Source: Armatimonadota bacterium (GTDB taxonomy: Bacteria; Armatimonadota; HRBIN16). Taken from it: a stretch of 64,000 bases of DNA. The stretch lies in assembly GCA_026003195.1 (NCBI GenBank), contig BPGU01000002.1:1054001-1118000 (forward strand), read 5' to 3'. Positions 35,142 to 44,500 of this stretch are shown piece after piece. The first letter of the stretch is position 1. The number at the start of each line of letters is the position of its first letter. A model generated the notes under the pieces. The model did no database searches and was not told the origin of the DNA. It saw nothing but the letters and a program-made list of their open reading frames with translations. The translations under genes were made by a program, and so were the position numbers.

Positions 35142-35540
35142 CTACCCCTCTCCTATCCGAACGATGCGCTCCCGCAGCCACTGCACCCATTCCTCCTCAG
35201 AAACCGCACCAGAGGCAATGCCTATAAACATCGCATACTTCTCGTCTGCCGACGCCACCAGGTCATAACCATTCAAACGCAGAAAGACCCTGCATGCCAC
35301 CAGAGCCGTGCGTTTGTTGCCGTCCACAAAGGGATGGGCGCGCACAATGCCCCATGCATACGCCGCTGCTAACCAGGCTATATCGGCTTCCGGCTCATAA
35401 GCGAATATCTGACGAGGACGCGCCAGCGCAGATTCCAGCAAACCCTCGTCGCGTATGCCCAGTGTGCCTCCGTGCTGCAGAACCTGCCTGCGATGCACGA
35501 CCAGCACCAGCTCCTTGCGTAACCAGACCGGTTCCATCAC
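35142..35540 (-). CDS. Doc-type (death-on-curing) Fic-fold toxin
   Basis: 132 residues with the Doc signature AHPFVDGNKRTALVA (catalytic His H69), which phosphorylates EF-Tu in known members. It overlaps the antitoxin stop by 4 bases (ATGA). The second ATG is equally possible. Length matches the Doc family, and the motif is intact. Confidence 0.92.
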   Translation of the reverse strand: MMEPVWLRKELVLVVHRRQVLQHGGTLGIRDEGLLESALARPRQIFAYEPEADIAWLAAAYAWGIVRAHPFVDGNKRTALVACRVFLRLNGYDLVASADEKYAMFIGIASGAVSEEEWVQWLRERIVRIGEG

Positions 35541-35752
35541 CCTGCCAGCCGACGAAGCGTCTCTGCATCCTCTACCATCACCACCTCAGCCTCCTGCAGC
35601 TGTCTGGCAAGTTCAGCATCGTAGGGGAACAACTCTACCCCGTAAGGCGTCTCTACGGCAATGACCTGCCCGCCGCCCAGATGGGTTAACAGATCCTCTG
35701 GCAGGATGATGCCTGCCTGGTCACCTATACGTTGTATGGACAGGGTTCTCAT
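35537..35752 (-). CDS. AbrB/MazE-type antitoxin of the Doc module
   Basis: 71 residues: an N-terminal swapped-hairpin-like segment (LSIQRIGDQAGIILPEDLL) as in AbrB/SpoVT antitoxins, then an acidic C-terminal helix (DAELARQLQEAEVVMVEDAE) that would bind the toxin. It is upstream of and coupled to the doc gene. It probably also represses the operon, as in other modules. Confidence 0.8.
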   Translation of the reverse strand: MRTLSIQRIGDQAGIILPEDLLTHLGGGQVIAVETPYGVELFPYDAELARQLQEAEVVMVEDAETLRRLAG

Positions 35753-35762
35753 CGGCTGTCGT

Positions 35763-36265
35763 TCACCTCGCCCTTTCTGGTAACTGTAGCCTACCTCCTC
35801 GGTATCGGGGTGTCAAGCGCGGGTGAAGTGTGAGCACACACGATGCGCTAGTGCTCCTCTTCCTGCACGAACCGACACGCCTCGGGGGGCTTCTCCAGCA
35901 GAGCCTGCAACGCCTCCCGCTTGCCGAACTTCTGATAGTGTCGCACCAGTGCCTCCACAACACGCAGGGCAGGTTTTGCCAGATGTTGCTCACACAGTTC
36001 ATCCAGCAGGAGGCGTCCAGACGGCAGTCGTAGCAAGATAGTGCAAACCCTGCCAGACACACCGCACAAGCTGAGCAGACGATGGGGAAGAAACCTATCG
36101 TGCCGGAACGGTCATTGAGCACGACCACGCGGTTGCGGCAGTAGGCATACAGGTTGATACCTCCCTCCATCCCTATCGGGTCTCTCGTCAAAAACCTCCC
36201 CGTCGCGGGGTCAAGGTAACGGTGTGTCAGTAAGAGTATATCACTTTCTGCGTCCGTGGTGTAGT
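35763..36265 (-). pseudogene. RHS core fragment with a Cys-rich tip (displaced copy 3)
   Basis: Begins with YYTTDAESDILLLTHRYLDP and continues through TRDPIGMEGGINLYAYCRN into a tip rich in cysteine (IVCSACAVCLAGFALSCYDC, then ASCWMNC). Eleven Cys fall within about 75 residues, a density seen in halocin-C8-like or other disulfide-rich peptides; this likeness is only suggestive. Near 36,000 another frame (LLLDELCEQHLAKPALRVVE) looks more gene-like than the tail of this one, so a frameshift is possible. It has no start codon of its own outside the core. Confidence 0.55.
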
Positions 36266-36350
36266 AGCCTTCTGTGTTGCAGCTATGGTCTTACTCCTCA
36301 CGCTCCCCGTTGTTGCCATCACTATTGAGGCTCATCAGTATCTTTGCTCC

Positions 36351-36542
36351 CTAGTACCAACCCCACAACAGAGCTACGCCCGCGCCTATGAACCACAGCT
36401 TTAGTACAACACTCAAAGCCTTACGCATATAACCGGTCACGTAGGCTCCTACCAGTGGTACACACAGGCAAGCGAGAACCAGACCAAAGCAGCCGCCGAG
36501 CAGCCAACGCAAGCTGTAGCCAATGTGAGAGTTGAGGTTCAC
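36351..36542 (-). CDS. Small membrane protein of unknown function
   Basis: 63 residues with two hydrophobic segments (WLLGGCFGLVLACLCVPLVG and LKLWFIGAGVALLWGWY). I chose the GTG at 36542 because GGGAGG lies 7 bases upstream; a TTG at 36557 is the alternative. It follows another small membrane-protein gene by 30 bases. In this island it could be an immunity protein, but nothing in the sequence proves it. Confidence 0.5.
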   Translation of the reverse strand: MNLNSHIGYSLRWLLGGCFGLVLACLCVPLVGAYVTGYMRKALSVVLKLWFIGAGVALLWGWY

Positions 36543-36572
36543 AACCGGTCCTCCCAAACGCTCTTCCCTGGT

Positions 36573-36890
36573 TCATTGACAACAGTACCGTATAACATCC
36601 TGCAGAACACCGCCGAGCACAAAACCCAGGACAACCCCGATAAAACCGCCTGCTGCTACATTCTCTCGTCCCCGCCGTAGAGCAAGAAGGCTACAGAGCT
36701 CCCCCACCGCTCCTACACATACAGTAGTGAGTGGAAAACCACTACCTCCCCATGACGCCAAGCAGCACAATGAATCCGCGAAGGGGGCATTGCGAATGCA
36801 GAGGTCTACTCGCATTGCCAACCGAAGACACAGAACCATTACCGATATGATATAGAGAGTGATACCTACCCTCCACACAGTCCTTGCCAT
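36573..36890 (-). CDS. Small membrane protein of unknown function
   Basis: 105 residues with three hydrophobic segments (ITLYIISVMVLCL, GFPLTTVCVGAVGELCSLL, FIGVVLGFVLGGVL) and four Cys in the middle and end. GGGAGG lies 8 bases before the ATG at 36890; a frame reaching 36974 lacks such a site. Probably co-transcribed with the 63-residue protein downstream. Function unknown. Confidence 0.55.
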   Translation of the reverse strand: MARTVWRVGITLYIISVMVLCLRLAMRVDLCIRNAPFADSLCCLASWGGSGFPLTTVCVGAVGELCSLLALRRGRENVAAGGFIGVVLGFVLGGVLQDVIRYCCQ

Positions 36891-36915
36891 GTCTGATACC
36901 TCCCTGCGTCTATGC

Positions 36916-37053
36916 TTATTTTGCGGGGTAGCAGTGGTAAGCCGGCCCCCAGCAACCTCCTTGTCCTCCCCCACCCACAGATCCTGCAGGAGGAGGATTG
37001 AACACGCCTTTGCATGCCCATCCGACGGATATCCGAATAAAATCTACGCGGAC
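36916..37053 (-). pseudogene. Short Gly/Cys-rich remnant, possibly an RHS tip
   Basis: After the ankyrin gene stop the same frame stays open for 45 codons without a start, reading WACKGVFNPPPAGSVGGGG and GCWGPAYHCYPAK before a stop at 36916. The composition resembles the Gly/Cys-rich linkers in the tips of nearby RHS fragments. Whether it is ever translated is unclear. Confidence 0.25.
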
Positions 37054-38130
37054 TTATGGGATTTGCTCCTTCGCACCAAACTTCCGTAATATTCTCGCGC
37101 ATTCGCTGTTACCTGTGCTAAGTGCTAGCTGTAAAGGAGTATATCCTTGTTTGTTTCTGGCAGATAATGCTGCCCCAGCGTGAATGAACAACGGTAACAG
37201 TGGCGCGCCTTTGTCTTTCCTGGCACTACAAGCGGCATGAAGAGGTGTGTAGCCAGCCATATCTTGTGCATTGACATCTGCACCGACGCGAAGCAAGATT
37301 TCAGCGCTACGTGAACTGCCCATTATTGCTGCCATGTGAAGAGGAGTCTGCCCTGTTGAACTCTTCGCGTTCGGATTGGCTCCATGCTTCAATAGCCATT
37401 CAACCATACGGTAAGAGTCAACCTGTGCTGCCCAGTGTAGCGGAGTTCTTCCTTCATTGTCCGCGATATCCACTGAAGGATAAAATGTTTTGAGCATTTC
37501 TGCAATGGAGGGGTCGCCTCTAATAGCTGCTGCGTGCAGAGGTGTTGCGCCTGATATGCTCTCGCGAGAAAGTGGATTGGCTCCAGCCTTGAGTAACAGA
37601 TGAATAACTTCAGGGGTATTGTATCGCACGGCGGTAAGCAAAGAGAGTGTGTCTACTTTAGCCCCATGCTTGAGCAAAAGGCTAACCATATTCGGGCCTC
37701 CGTAGCGCGCTGCCAGCGTTAACGGAGTGAAGGTCGGTCCACGGAGGTTCTCCACAGTGAGAGTAGCCCCGATATTGGGATCCGCGCCTCTATTGAGCAA
37801 ATATTCTGCAACGGAGACATATCCTGCTTTCACCGCGTAGTGTAACGGGGTATACCCATAGATATCTTGTGCGTTCAGGTCCGCCCCCTTGCCCACCAAA
37901 ACCTGTACCATCTTGAGATTATCCTTGCCTGCGGCTATATGTAAAGCGGTAGCGCCAGTCTGCGGGTCCTTCAGGGTAACCCAGCTTGGATGATGCTCTA
38001 ACAACTGCTGCACAACTGTAATATTTCCCCGGCTTACCTCTTGCAAGAAATCTGTTCGTTTTGTGCAGCTCAACAACACCAAGACCCCAATGGCGCTGGC
38101 GGACATTAAAGCCAAGATGCGATTGTACAT
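37054..38130 (-). CDS. Ankyrin-repeat lipoprotein
   Basis: 358 residues. A lipoprotein signal (SAIGVLVLLSC) is followed by about nine ankyrin repeats (ATALHIAAGKDNLKMVQVLV, YTPLHYAVKAGYVSVAEYLL and so on) to the C-terminus. The ATG at 38130 has GGAGGAGGG upstream; the longer frame to 38160 lacks one. It follows an RHS tip fragment by about 60 bases. Ankyrin-repeat proteins are known as immunity proteins of polymorphic toxins, which fits this place, but binding to the tip is an inference. Lipid anchoring would put it outside the cytoplasm. Confidence 0.8.
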   Translation of the reverse strand: MYNRILALMSASAIGVLVLLSCTKRTDFLQEVSRGNITVVQQLLEHHPSWVTLKDPQTGATALHIAAGKDNLKMVQVLVGKGADLNAQDIYGYTPLHYAVKAGYVSVAEYLLNRGADPNIGATLTVENLRGPTFTPLTLAARYGGPNMVSLLLKHGAKVDTLSLLTAVRYNTPEVIHLLLKAGANPLSRESISGATPLHAAAIRGDPSIAEMLKTFYPSVDIADNEGRTPLHWAAQVDSYRMVEWLLKHGANPNAKSSTGQTPLHMAAIMGSSRSAEILLRVGADVNAQDMAGYTPLHAACSARKDKGAPLLPLFIHAGAALSARNKQGYTPLQLALSTGNSECARILRKFGAKEQIP

Positions 38131-38190
38131 GTTTACCTGCCCTCCTCCTGTTGAAAACAAGAGCCTTTTATCATCGCTTGCGCATCAGTG

Positions 38191-38800
38191 CTAAGGCCAA
38201 AAATCGGGGAAGTTCGCCCAGTATGTACAGTTCACTTGGCAAGCACTAATCCTTCCTGTTGGCCACCCCTGCTCCCTGCCGACCGCTTCGCAGCATTCTT
38301 GACAAAGTTCCTCGCTAGCAGGATTGCCTAAGGGAAACGTCGGGGTACATTTCATAAAGCATCCTGCCTCCGAGCCGATGCACCAGCCGCCACACGCATA
38401 CATATATACAGTGCCCGACGGGCAAGGATAAGGTGAGATACAGGTCTGGCCCTCAGGGCAAGGGCGACCAAAGTGAGGTGCGCACCAATTGGGCGGAGGC
38501 GTCGGGCGAGGCATTGGGGAGGGCTTCGGTCTCGGCTTGCGCGGCTTACACTGCGGGTCGCCGTGACAAGTTGTGCCGATGCAATGTCCCCCGCCCAAGT
38601 GGAGACACCATAGCCCGCTCGGATCCACCTTGTTCACCGCGTTGTTCCCCACGTAAGCGTACAGATTCACACTCGCCTCACACCCCGCCGGATCCCTCGT
38701 TAAAAACCTCCCCATCGCGGGGTCAAAGTAACGGTGCGTCAGTAACAGTATACCACTTTCCACATCCGTGGTGTAGCCCCATTGCGCTTTGTAGCTGAAG
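38191..38800 (-). pseudogene. RHS core fragment with Pro/Cys-rich tip (displaced copy 4)
   Basis: Starts at SYKAQWGYTTDVESGILLLT, passes through FLTRDPAGCEASVNLYAYVG and VDPSGLWC, then enters a tip of about 140 residues with a Pro/Lys linker (PRKPRPKPSPMPRPTPPP) and sixteen or more Cys (EELCQECCEAV, ISACQVNCTYW). The open frame is intact from 38763, so it could be expressed if a start were used or be swapped onto the complete RHS gene by recombination. The ankyrin lipoprotein follows it. Confidence 0.7.
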
Positions 38801-38814
38801 GAACTTACTCCCGC

Positions 38815-39012
38815 CTTTGGGTTGCTTGCCGCAGAAAACTTGCCAGCTGCACCGAACCTTCTGATTTAGCAAAGTCTGCCGCCGTCTTTCCCTCCTTATT
38901 TTTCCGTGCGGGGTCTGCTCCCGAATTGACGAGAATACGCGCTACCTTGATGCGCCACTGCTCTGTTCTCAAAGGTAATAGATGGTTTCTCCCCCTTTCT
39001 GCTTTATGCGGA
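38815..39012 (-). pseudogene. Truncated ankyrin-repeat gene end
   Basis: On the minus strand a frame without a start reads VARILVNSGADPARKNKEGK and TAADFAKSEGSVQLASFL before a stop at 38815. This is the last ankyrin repeat and cap of a lost gene. It lies between the 342-residue unknown protein and RHS fragment 4, so it marks a recombination junction where most of an ankyrin gene was removed. Confidence 0.6.
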
Positions 39013-39041
39013 GGCTATGGCAATCCTTAACATCTGCAGCT

Positions 39042-40070
39042 TTATTGCGCACCTGTTTCCCTCTCTCGCAAGGCGGTTTCCACTAACTTCGTCACTGTTG
39101 GACTAGAGGCGAGGGCATCTAATACCGTGATTCGGGGAACAATATACGCTCCCGAAACCCCTCTAACCTGCCCCTGCCATCTCCCCTCGTAGTCATAGGC
39201 ATTCATTATTACCGCATGTGTTATGAGGAAAGCATACCCCGTTACTAGCACCAATCCATGCTTCTCACATACATTGATGTGATGGGGACTAAACAGTGCC
39301 GTCAGTCTAAACGTACGCTGTGTCGTTGGACTACAGCGAACCACCGCGTTGAAGGGATGTCTTATTAGTAGAAAACACTCATTGCGCGTAAAGTCTACAT
39401 CCCAATCAACAATCCGCTCTACGATATCCCCTATCATCATCTTAGCATGAATCCGCCCAGATGCGTCGTGTACGGCGATAAAACCCCTTCGGTCGAGAGT
39501 TGCGAAATGGCTTTCTCCAGGATGAGCGCGCACGGATAACACATTCTGCCCCATCCGTTCCCACCTATCTGGCGCAGACAGAGGAGACGTAAAAATCAAG
39601 TACCGCAACCGCCCTGGTGCATCGTAAACACCACCTGTAAGAAACACCGTTTGAGTAGAATTCTGGAGCAATAACAACCCACCCTGAAAAGGCTTGGGGA
39701 TAGATATCCACCGTACCGCTGTCATGAGAGGGGTGTGCTTTCGCTCCAACAACAGAGACAATCGGCTCATCTGCTCAGACGGTAACACCCCTATCTGTTT
39801 GCCCGCGCTATAATAAAACAGCAACTCACGGGGCGTGAAGCAGAAGGAGACGCCATAATATGTTGTGCGTTGCTGTGTGTAAAGCGGCAGTTTGAACCTC
39901 TGCCCATCAAATATCAGGTAAAGAGAGCTATAATCATTATATGACAAAAGACACGGTAGCGTGACCTTCGTGGTAAATATGCCCATCTGCCAGCAGGTAA
40001 GTAATACGACCAATACCACGAAGGTCAAGCAACTGAACACAATTTTTCCTAGGCACGAAGAGCGATGCAC
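39042..40070 (-). CDS. Membrane-anchored protein of unknown function
   Basis: 342 residues. One N-terminal transmembrane segment (IVFSCLTFVVLVVLLTCW) is followed by about 300 residues of alternating short hydrophobic strands (GGLLLLQNSTQTVFLTGGVY, GRLRYLIFTS, GFIAVHDASGRI), a pattern that could be a beta-propeller. I recognise no family. The start is a GTG with AAGGAG 7 bases upstream, 10 bases after the stop of RHS tip fragment 5. That position, directly behind a tip, is where a cognate immunity gene would be expected. Confidence 0.55.
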   Translation of the reverse strand: MHRSSCLGKIVFSCLTFVVLVVLLTCWQMGIFTTKVTLPCLLSYNDYSSLYLIFDGQRFKLPLYTQQRTTYYGVSFCFTPRELLFYYSAGKQIGVLPSEQMSRLSLLLERKHTPLMTAVRWISIPKPFQGGLLLLQNSTQTVFLTGGVYDAPGRLRYLIFTSPLSAPDRWERMGQNVLSVRAHPGESHFATLDRRGFIAVHDASGRIHAKMMIGDIVERIVDWDVDFTRNECFLLIRHPFNAVVRCSPTTQRTFRLTALFSPHHINVCEKHGLVLVTGYAFLITHAVIMNAYDYEGRWQGQVRGVSGAYIVPRITVLDALASSPTVTKLVETALRERETGAQ

Positions 40071-40080
40071 TTCGGTCTCC

Positions 40081-40689
40081 TTATCCGCAAATTATCCGTC
40101 CATTTGGCAGTCGTATACACTGACCAGGTAATATCACATCAGGAGGAAAAACGGGACTGGGTCTAGGCGGCACAGGGAACACTCGTGCTTTTGCGCAGTT
40201 CCACATGTCTTTCACCCCTGTGCCACAAGCGTAACACGGGAACTGATATGTACGTCCTCTCCTTTTGCTTTCTTTGATACAGTCGCATAAAGCCTTCTCA
40301 AAGCGTATATCGGTTATCTGCTTTACCGGCTTACAAGATCCCTCATGAGGATCGGGACCTCTCCAAACCCCGGGCGCGGGAAACAGTGGGCAGGATTTAC
40401 CTTCACCTGGCCAGAATCCCCACGTAGTAGCGCCATCACACTTAATCAGGTCAAACCGGATGAACGCGTGATCATAGACGATACCGAGACGTGGATTGAC
40501 CTCACACCACGTGGCAAAGCCCAGTGGATCCGCTTTCATCACCACCCCATTCCCCACGTACGCATACAGATTGATGCCACCCTCAATTCCTATCGGGTCC
40601 CTCGTCAGAAACCTCCCCGTCGCGGGGTCAAGGTAGCGAGGCGTCGTTAGTATCCTGCCGCTTATCTCTTGATATTCTGATAGCAACAT
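40081..40689 (-). pseudogene. RHS core fragment with papain-like tip (displaced copy 5)
   Basis: The core remnant RYLDPATGRFLTRDPIG and GGINLYAYVGNGVVMKADPL is followed by a tip of about 135 residues with DHAFIRFDLI, TTWGFWPGEG and later EKALCDCIKESKR and YACGTGVKDMW. His-containing strand, then Cys: this pattern fits a permuted papain/NlpC-like fold. The frame opens at an ATG at 40689 with no Shine-Dalgarno sequence and overlaps the end of the membrane-protein gene by 62 bases. It is a displaced tip, perhaps silent. Confidence 0.65.
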
Positions 40690-41548
40690 GCGTGGTGACT
40701 AACCCGACAATCATCCCTATAAAATACCGTGCCGAAAGAAGTAGCCCCCTCGTCATTTCTTGGCGATACCACAGTGCAAAATCTTGCTGATTCGGGGATA
40801 AGTGGTACGAGTATTGAAACAGCGCCATAAGACCACTACCCAAATACCTCAGGGCTTGAGGTAACAACCAAAAACCTAGCACGCCAAAAACGATCCATAC
40901 TATCTCGGCGTCAGGTAGTTTGTAGTGCCTCGCCACCAGTACTGTCAACACAGTGATGCCAATGCTCCACGTCACGATGCTCACAGCAGGTGGAAAACGT
41001 AGTACATGGCTTACTGTAAAACTGAGAACGTAGCCTGCAACAACCATGACGAGCAAGGAAATATATAGCCGGGCAAGGGTGCCGCTTGCCTCCAACACAA
41101 GTGCTGAGGGCGAAAGTAATGCGGCAATGACGGTAGACAAAAATGTGGCAACGAGCTGAGAGGCGAGAACCATCGTATCGAGGGCAATAGTGTTGTAGAA
41201 TATACCTTGCTGAATCGCACTGAGTAAGACACTTGTAAGAAGTGCAAATAGAAGCACTGGCACAATGACATGTGGACTGCGAAGCCCTCGGTAAGCCGAA
41301 ACCCACCTCAGTAGCAAAGAGTATAGGATCGAAAACCAAACTAACGCTGGCCATGAGTGTATTGCCAACAGCGTTACATACATTAATTTAGCCCCTCCTT
41401 CTAATGAGCTAAGCATTTCTGAAAACTCGCTATACTTCCCCCACGTAGCGACAAAGAGGAATAATGTCAACACGCCTGCTACCAAAATGCTCGCTATGAG
41501 AAGCAGGAGCGTAAGGAGATTGAGGTTGAACAAACCATGTCTGCGCAT
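40628..41548 (-). CDS. Polytopic membrane protein behind the RHS gene
   Basis: 306 residues with about eight hydrophobic segments (LLTLLLLIASILVAGVLTLF, LVWFSILYSLLL, VIVPVLLFALLTSVLLSAI and others). The ATG at 41548 follows the RHS stop by one base (TAGTATG), so it is translationally coupled; the longer frame lies inside the RHS gene. This is the usual place for the immunity protein of an RHS toxin. No family is recognised. Confidence 0.65.
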   Translation of the reverse strand: MRRHGLFNLNLLTLLLLIASILVAGVLTLFLFVATWGKYSEFSEMLSSLEGGAKLMYVTLLAIHSWPALVWFSILYSLLLRWVSAYRGLRSPHVIVPVLLFALLTSVLLSAIQQGIFYNTIALDTMVLASQLVATFLSTVIAALLSPSALVLEASGTLARLYISLLVMVVAGYVLSFTVSHVLRFPPAVSIVTWSIGITVLTVLVARHYKLPDAEIVWIVFGVLGFWLLPQALRYLGSGLMALFQYSYHLSPNQQDFALWYRQEMTRGLLLSARYFIGMIVGLVTTHVAIRISRDKRQDTNDASLP

Positions 41549-41549
41549 A

Positions 41550-44500
41550 CTACATGCCCCCAAAGGGTACAACGTATTGAGGGTAATCATAGATGCTTGG
41601 AGGGCTGTCCCACTGTCTTTTCCCAACACACTTGTCTAAAAGACACACAACAAAGTTCTGGCAGTTGTGGGTAATGACGTTGTATCCACCACCCTTCTTG
41701 TCCTTTGGAAGCCAAGGTTCGCCACACATCACCCAACCTTTTTGAGCATTCTTTGCAAGATCACAAATGCATTTTTCTTGTGCTGGTGTGGTTGGTACCG
41801 GCTGACATTTCGGCCAGCCCTTTCCATAGCCGCCTGCATGTTGTTTGCAGTCGAAATAAACACCCCCAGGACCGTACCCTGGGCATCCGCACTTGTCTGT
41901 GGAGAGATACCAGTGACAGAAGGCAGGGTCGGGTGCTGCTCCGCAAACGGGTCTCCAACATAGCCTCACAGATAAGCCAGTGGGATCCCGCAGGTTAATA
42001 ATATCATTGCCCACATACGCATACAGATTCATCCCACCCTCCAACCCAATCGGGTCCCTAGTCAGAAACCTCCCCGTCGCGGGGTCAAGGTAACGGTGCG
42101 TCAGTAACAGTATACCACTTTCCACATCCGTGTAGTAGCCCCATTGCGCTTTGTAGCCGTAAGGCGTGGGGTTGGAACCGGACATCAATTGACCCCACGC
42201 ATCATACGCCAGGTTCGCTAGCACGGTGCGACTGTTATCCATGATGTGAACGGCGTTGCCCTGAGGGTCAAACTGGTAGATGTAACCGCCATACGCCACC
42301 AGACCGTTCGCCCCGAACACCACCGGCGCCACCACGTTGCCCGAAGCGTCCAGTTCGCACACCAGCTCCTCACCGTCATACAGCGCATACCGCCTGCCAC
42401 TCGCCGTCTGCTTCCACGCCCGCAAACCGTCCCCGTTGTAGCCGGCGGTGAGGATGTTCCCATAAGCGGTCATCCGGTTCTCGGGGTCAAACGCCAGGTT
42501 CACCCCCTTGTAGATGACCGGGTTGCCGTTGCCATCATACGCAAAGCCGGTGCCTATCAGCTGGTTGTTGGCGTTGTAGGTGCGCGATTGACCCTTGAAG
42601 GTGGTAGGGTTCTGCGCCGAGTCATACGCGAAACTGAAGCTATACCCCCCTGCCCGCGTGGACTGTTCCGAAAGCAACTGGTTCTTGAGGTCGTAGGCGT
42701 AGTTGGTCACACCCGCCAGGTTGGGCTGCACCGGGAAGAGCACCGTCATCCCCGTGCGGTTGCCCACCCCGTCATACAGCAGGTTCTGGAAGTCCGAAAG
42801 CACGTTGCCCCACGCATCGCGGTTGGTCAAGCGAGTGAGGAAGCCCCGCGCGTTGTATTCGTAACTCGTCGTTGCCCCGTTCACCGTCTGCGTCAGCAGC
42901 CAGCCGTTGGGAGCGTAACTCCAGCTCACTATCCAGCCCACCGCGCTCAATCCCACCAGCCTGCCTGCTGCGTCGTAGGTGTAACTGTACGTGCCGGCGG
43001 GAGTGCCCATGCTGGCGCGACTGCCGTCCGGATAATAACTGTAGGCGATGGTGCGCGTGGGCAAGCCCGTGTAGGTCACGCTCACGCTCAACGGGTTGCC
43101 GAGATGGTCGTAACTGTAAGTGGTCACCCCGATGCTGTCGGTCATGCTCGCCCGACGACCGTCCGAATCATACGTGAAACTCACTGTGCCAATAACCTGA
43201 CCGTTCTGCTCATACCGCATCTCCGTCAACAGCCCCTCCGGGTCGTTATAGGTGTAGTTGGTGACGATATTGCGCCCATCTATGCGTTGTAGCAGCCTGC
43301 CTGCGCTGTCGTAAAGGACAAAGCGCATCGTATCCCCACCCGGATAGGTAATCTGCGTCAGGTCACCGCGTGCGTTGTAAGTGAACGAGGTGAGATTGCC
43401 CTTGCCGTCGCGCACTCCAACCACCCGATACGCCGCGTCGTAGACGTATTGCACTGCCTCCGTGCTGCCCGTGCGCGACAACAACTCTCCTTCTGCACCG
43501 TAAGCATACGTCACCTGACGTATCTGCGTGCCGCTCTCGTCATACTCTACCACCCGGCTCAGCGCCCCGCCCGGATACTGATACATGCTCACCGTACGCG
43601 CCCGTCCACTCCCCTGCTGACCTGTTGCCGGATACTGCACCTCCACCAGCTGGTCGGCAATGTTATAGGTGAAGTCCGTACGGTTGCCGTTGGCGTCTAT
43701 CACCACCGTGCGGTTGCCCCGCGCATCATACCGATAATGCGTCACGTTGCCCATGTTGTCCGTCACTGTCAGGGGTTGTCCCACCTTCGCCGGCTGCGTA
43801 TAACTGCCGTCCTGCGTGTAGTTGTACACCGTCACCATCTGCTGCGCGGCGTTGTTGCCCGGCGAGGTGACCGTCAGCACGTTGCCCAGACTGTCATACG
43901 TATAGGTGGTGGTCACCGTCTCTCCACTTAAGGAGCCCGGCTTGGGCGAGGTGACGCTCTGCACCAGCCCGGAAGGCTCATAGTAGGTATACGTGGTGGG
44001 CGGTTTGGTTCCCTCCTGCACGCTCACCAGCCTGCCCAGCGGGAAGGTAGAGTAGTCATAGGTGTAGGTGGTGGTGATACCGCGCGGACTGGTGACGGTG
44101 AGCACATTGCCGAACTGGTCGTAAGTGTAAGTGGTCTGCTTGCCGTCTCTGTCCACGATGCGCGTGGGACGGTACGGGTTCGCCAGGTCGTTATACTCTA
44201 TCGTCACCTGGTTGCCCTGCGCGTCTATCGTGCCCGTGTTGGCGCGGGAATCGTTATACTTCTGCGTCCAGGTGTATACGGTGTTGCCTGCGGCGTTCTT
44301 CACCGTTACCGTGGTCAGGTGATTTGCCACGTCATAACTGTATTCGGTGCGGTTGCCGTTGGCATCCACTCGCGCTACCACCCGCCCGTTGCGGTATTGC
44401 AGGGTGGAGGTGGCAACCCCTGAACCGGTGGGACTGGGCACACTGATGCTGGAGAGCAACGGCTTGTCGGAGCCAAAAGACACGTAGTTGTACAGGTAAC

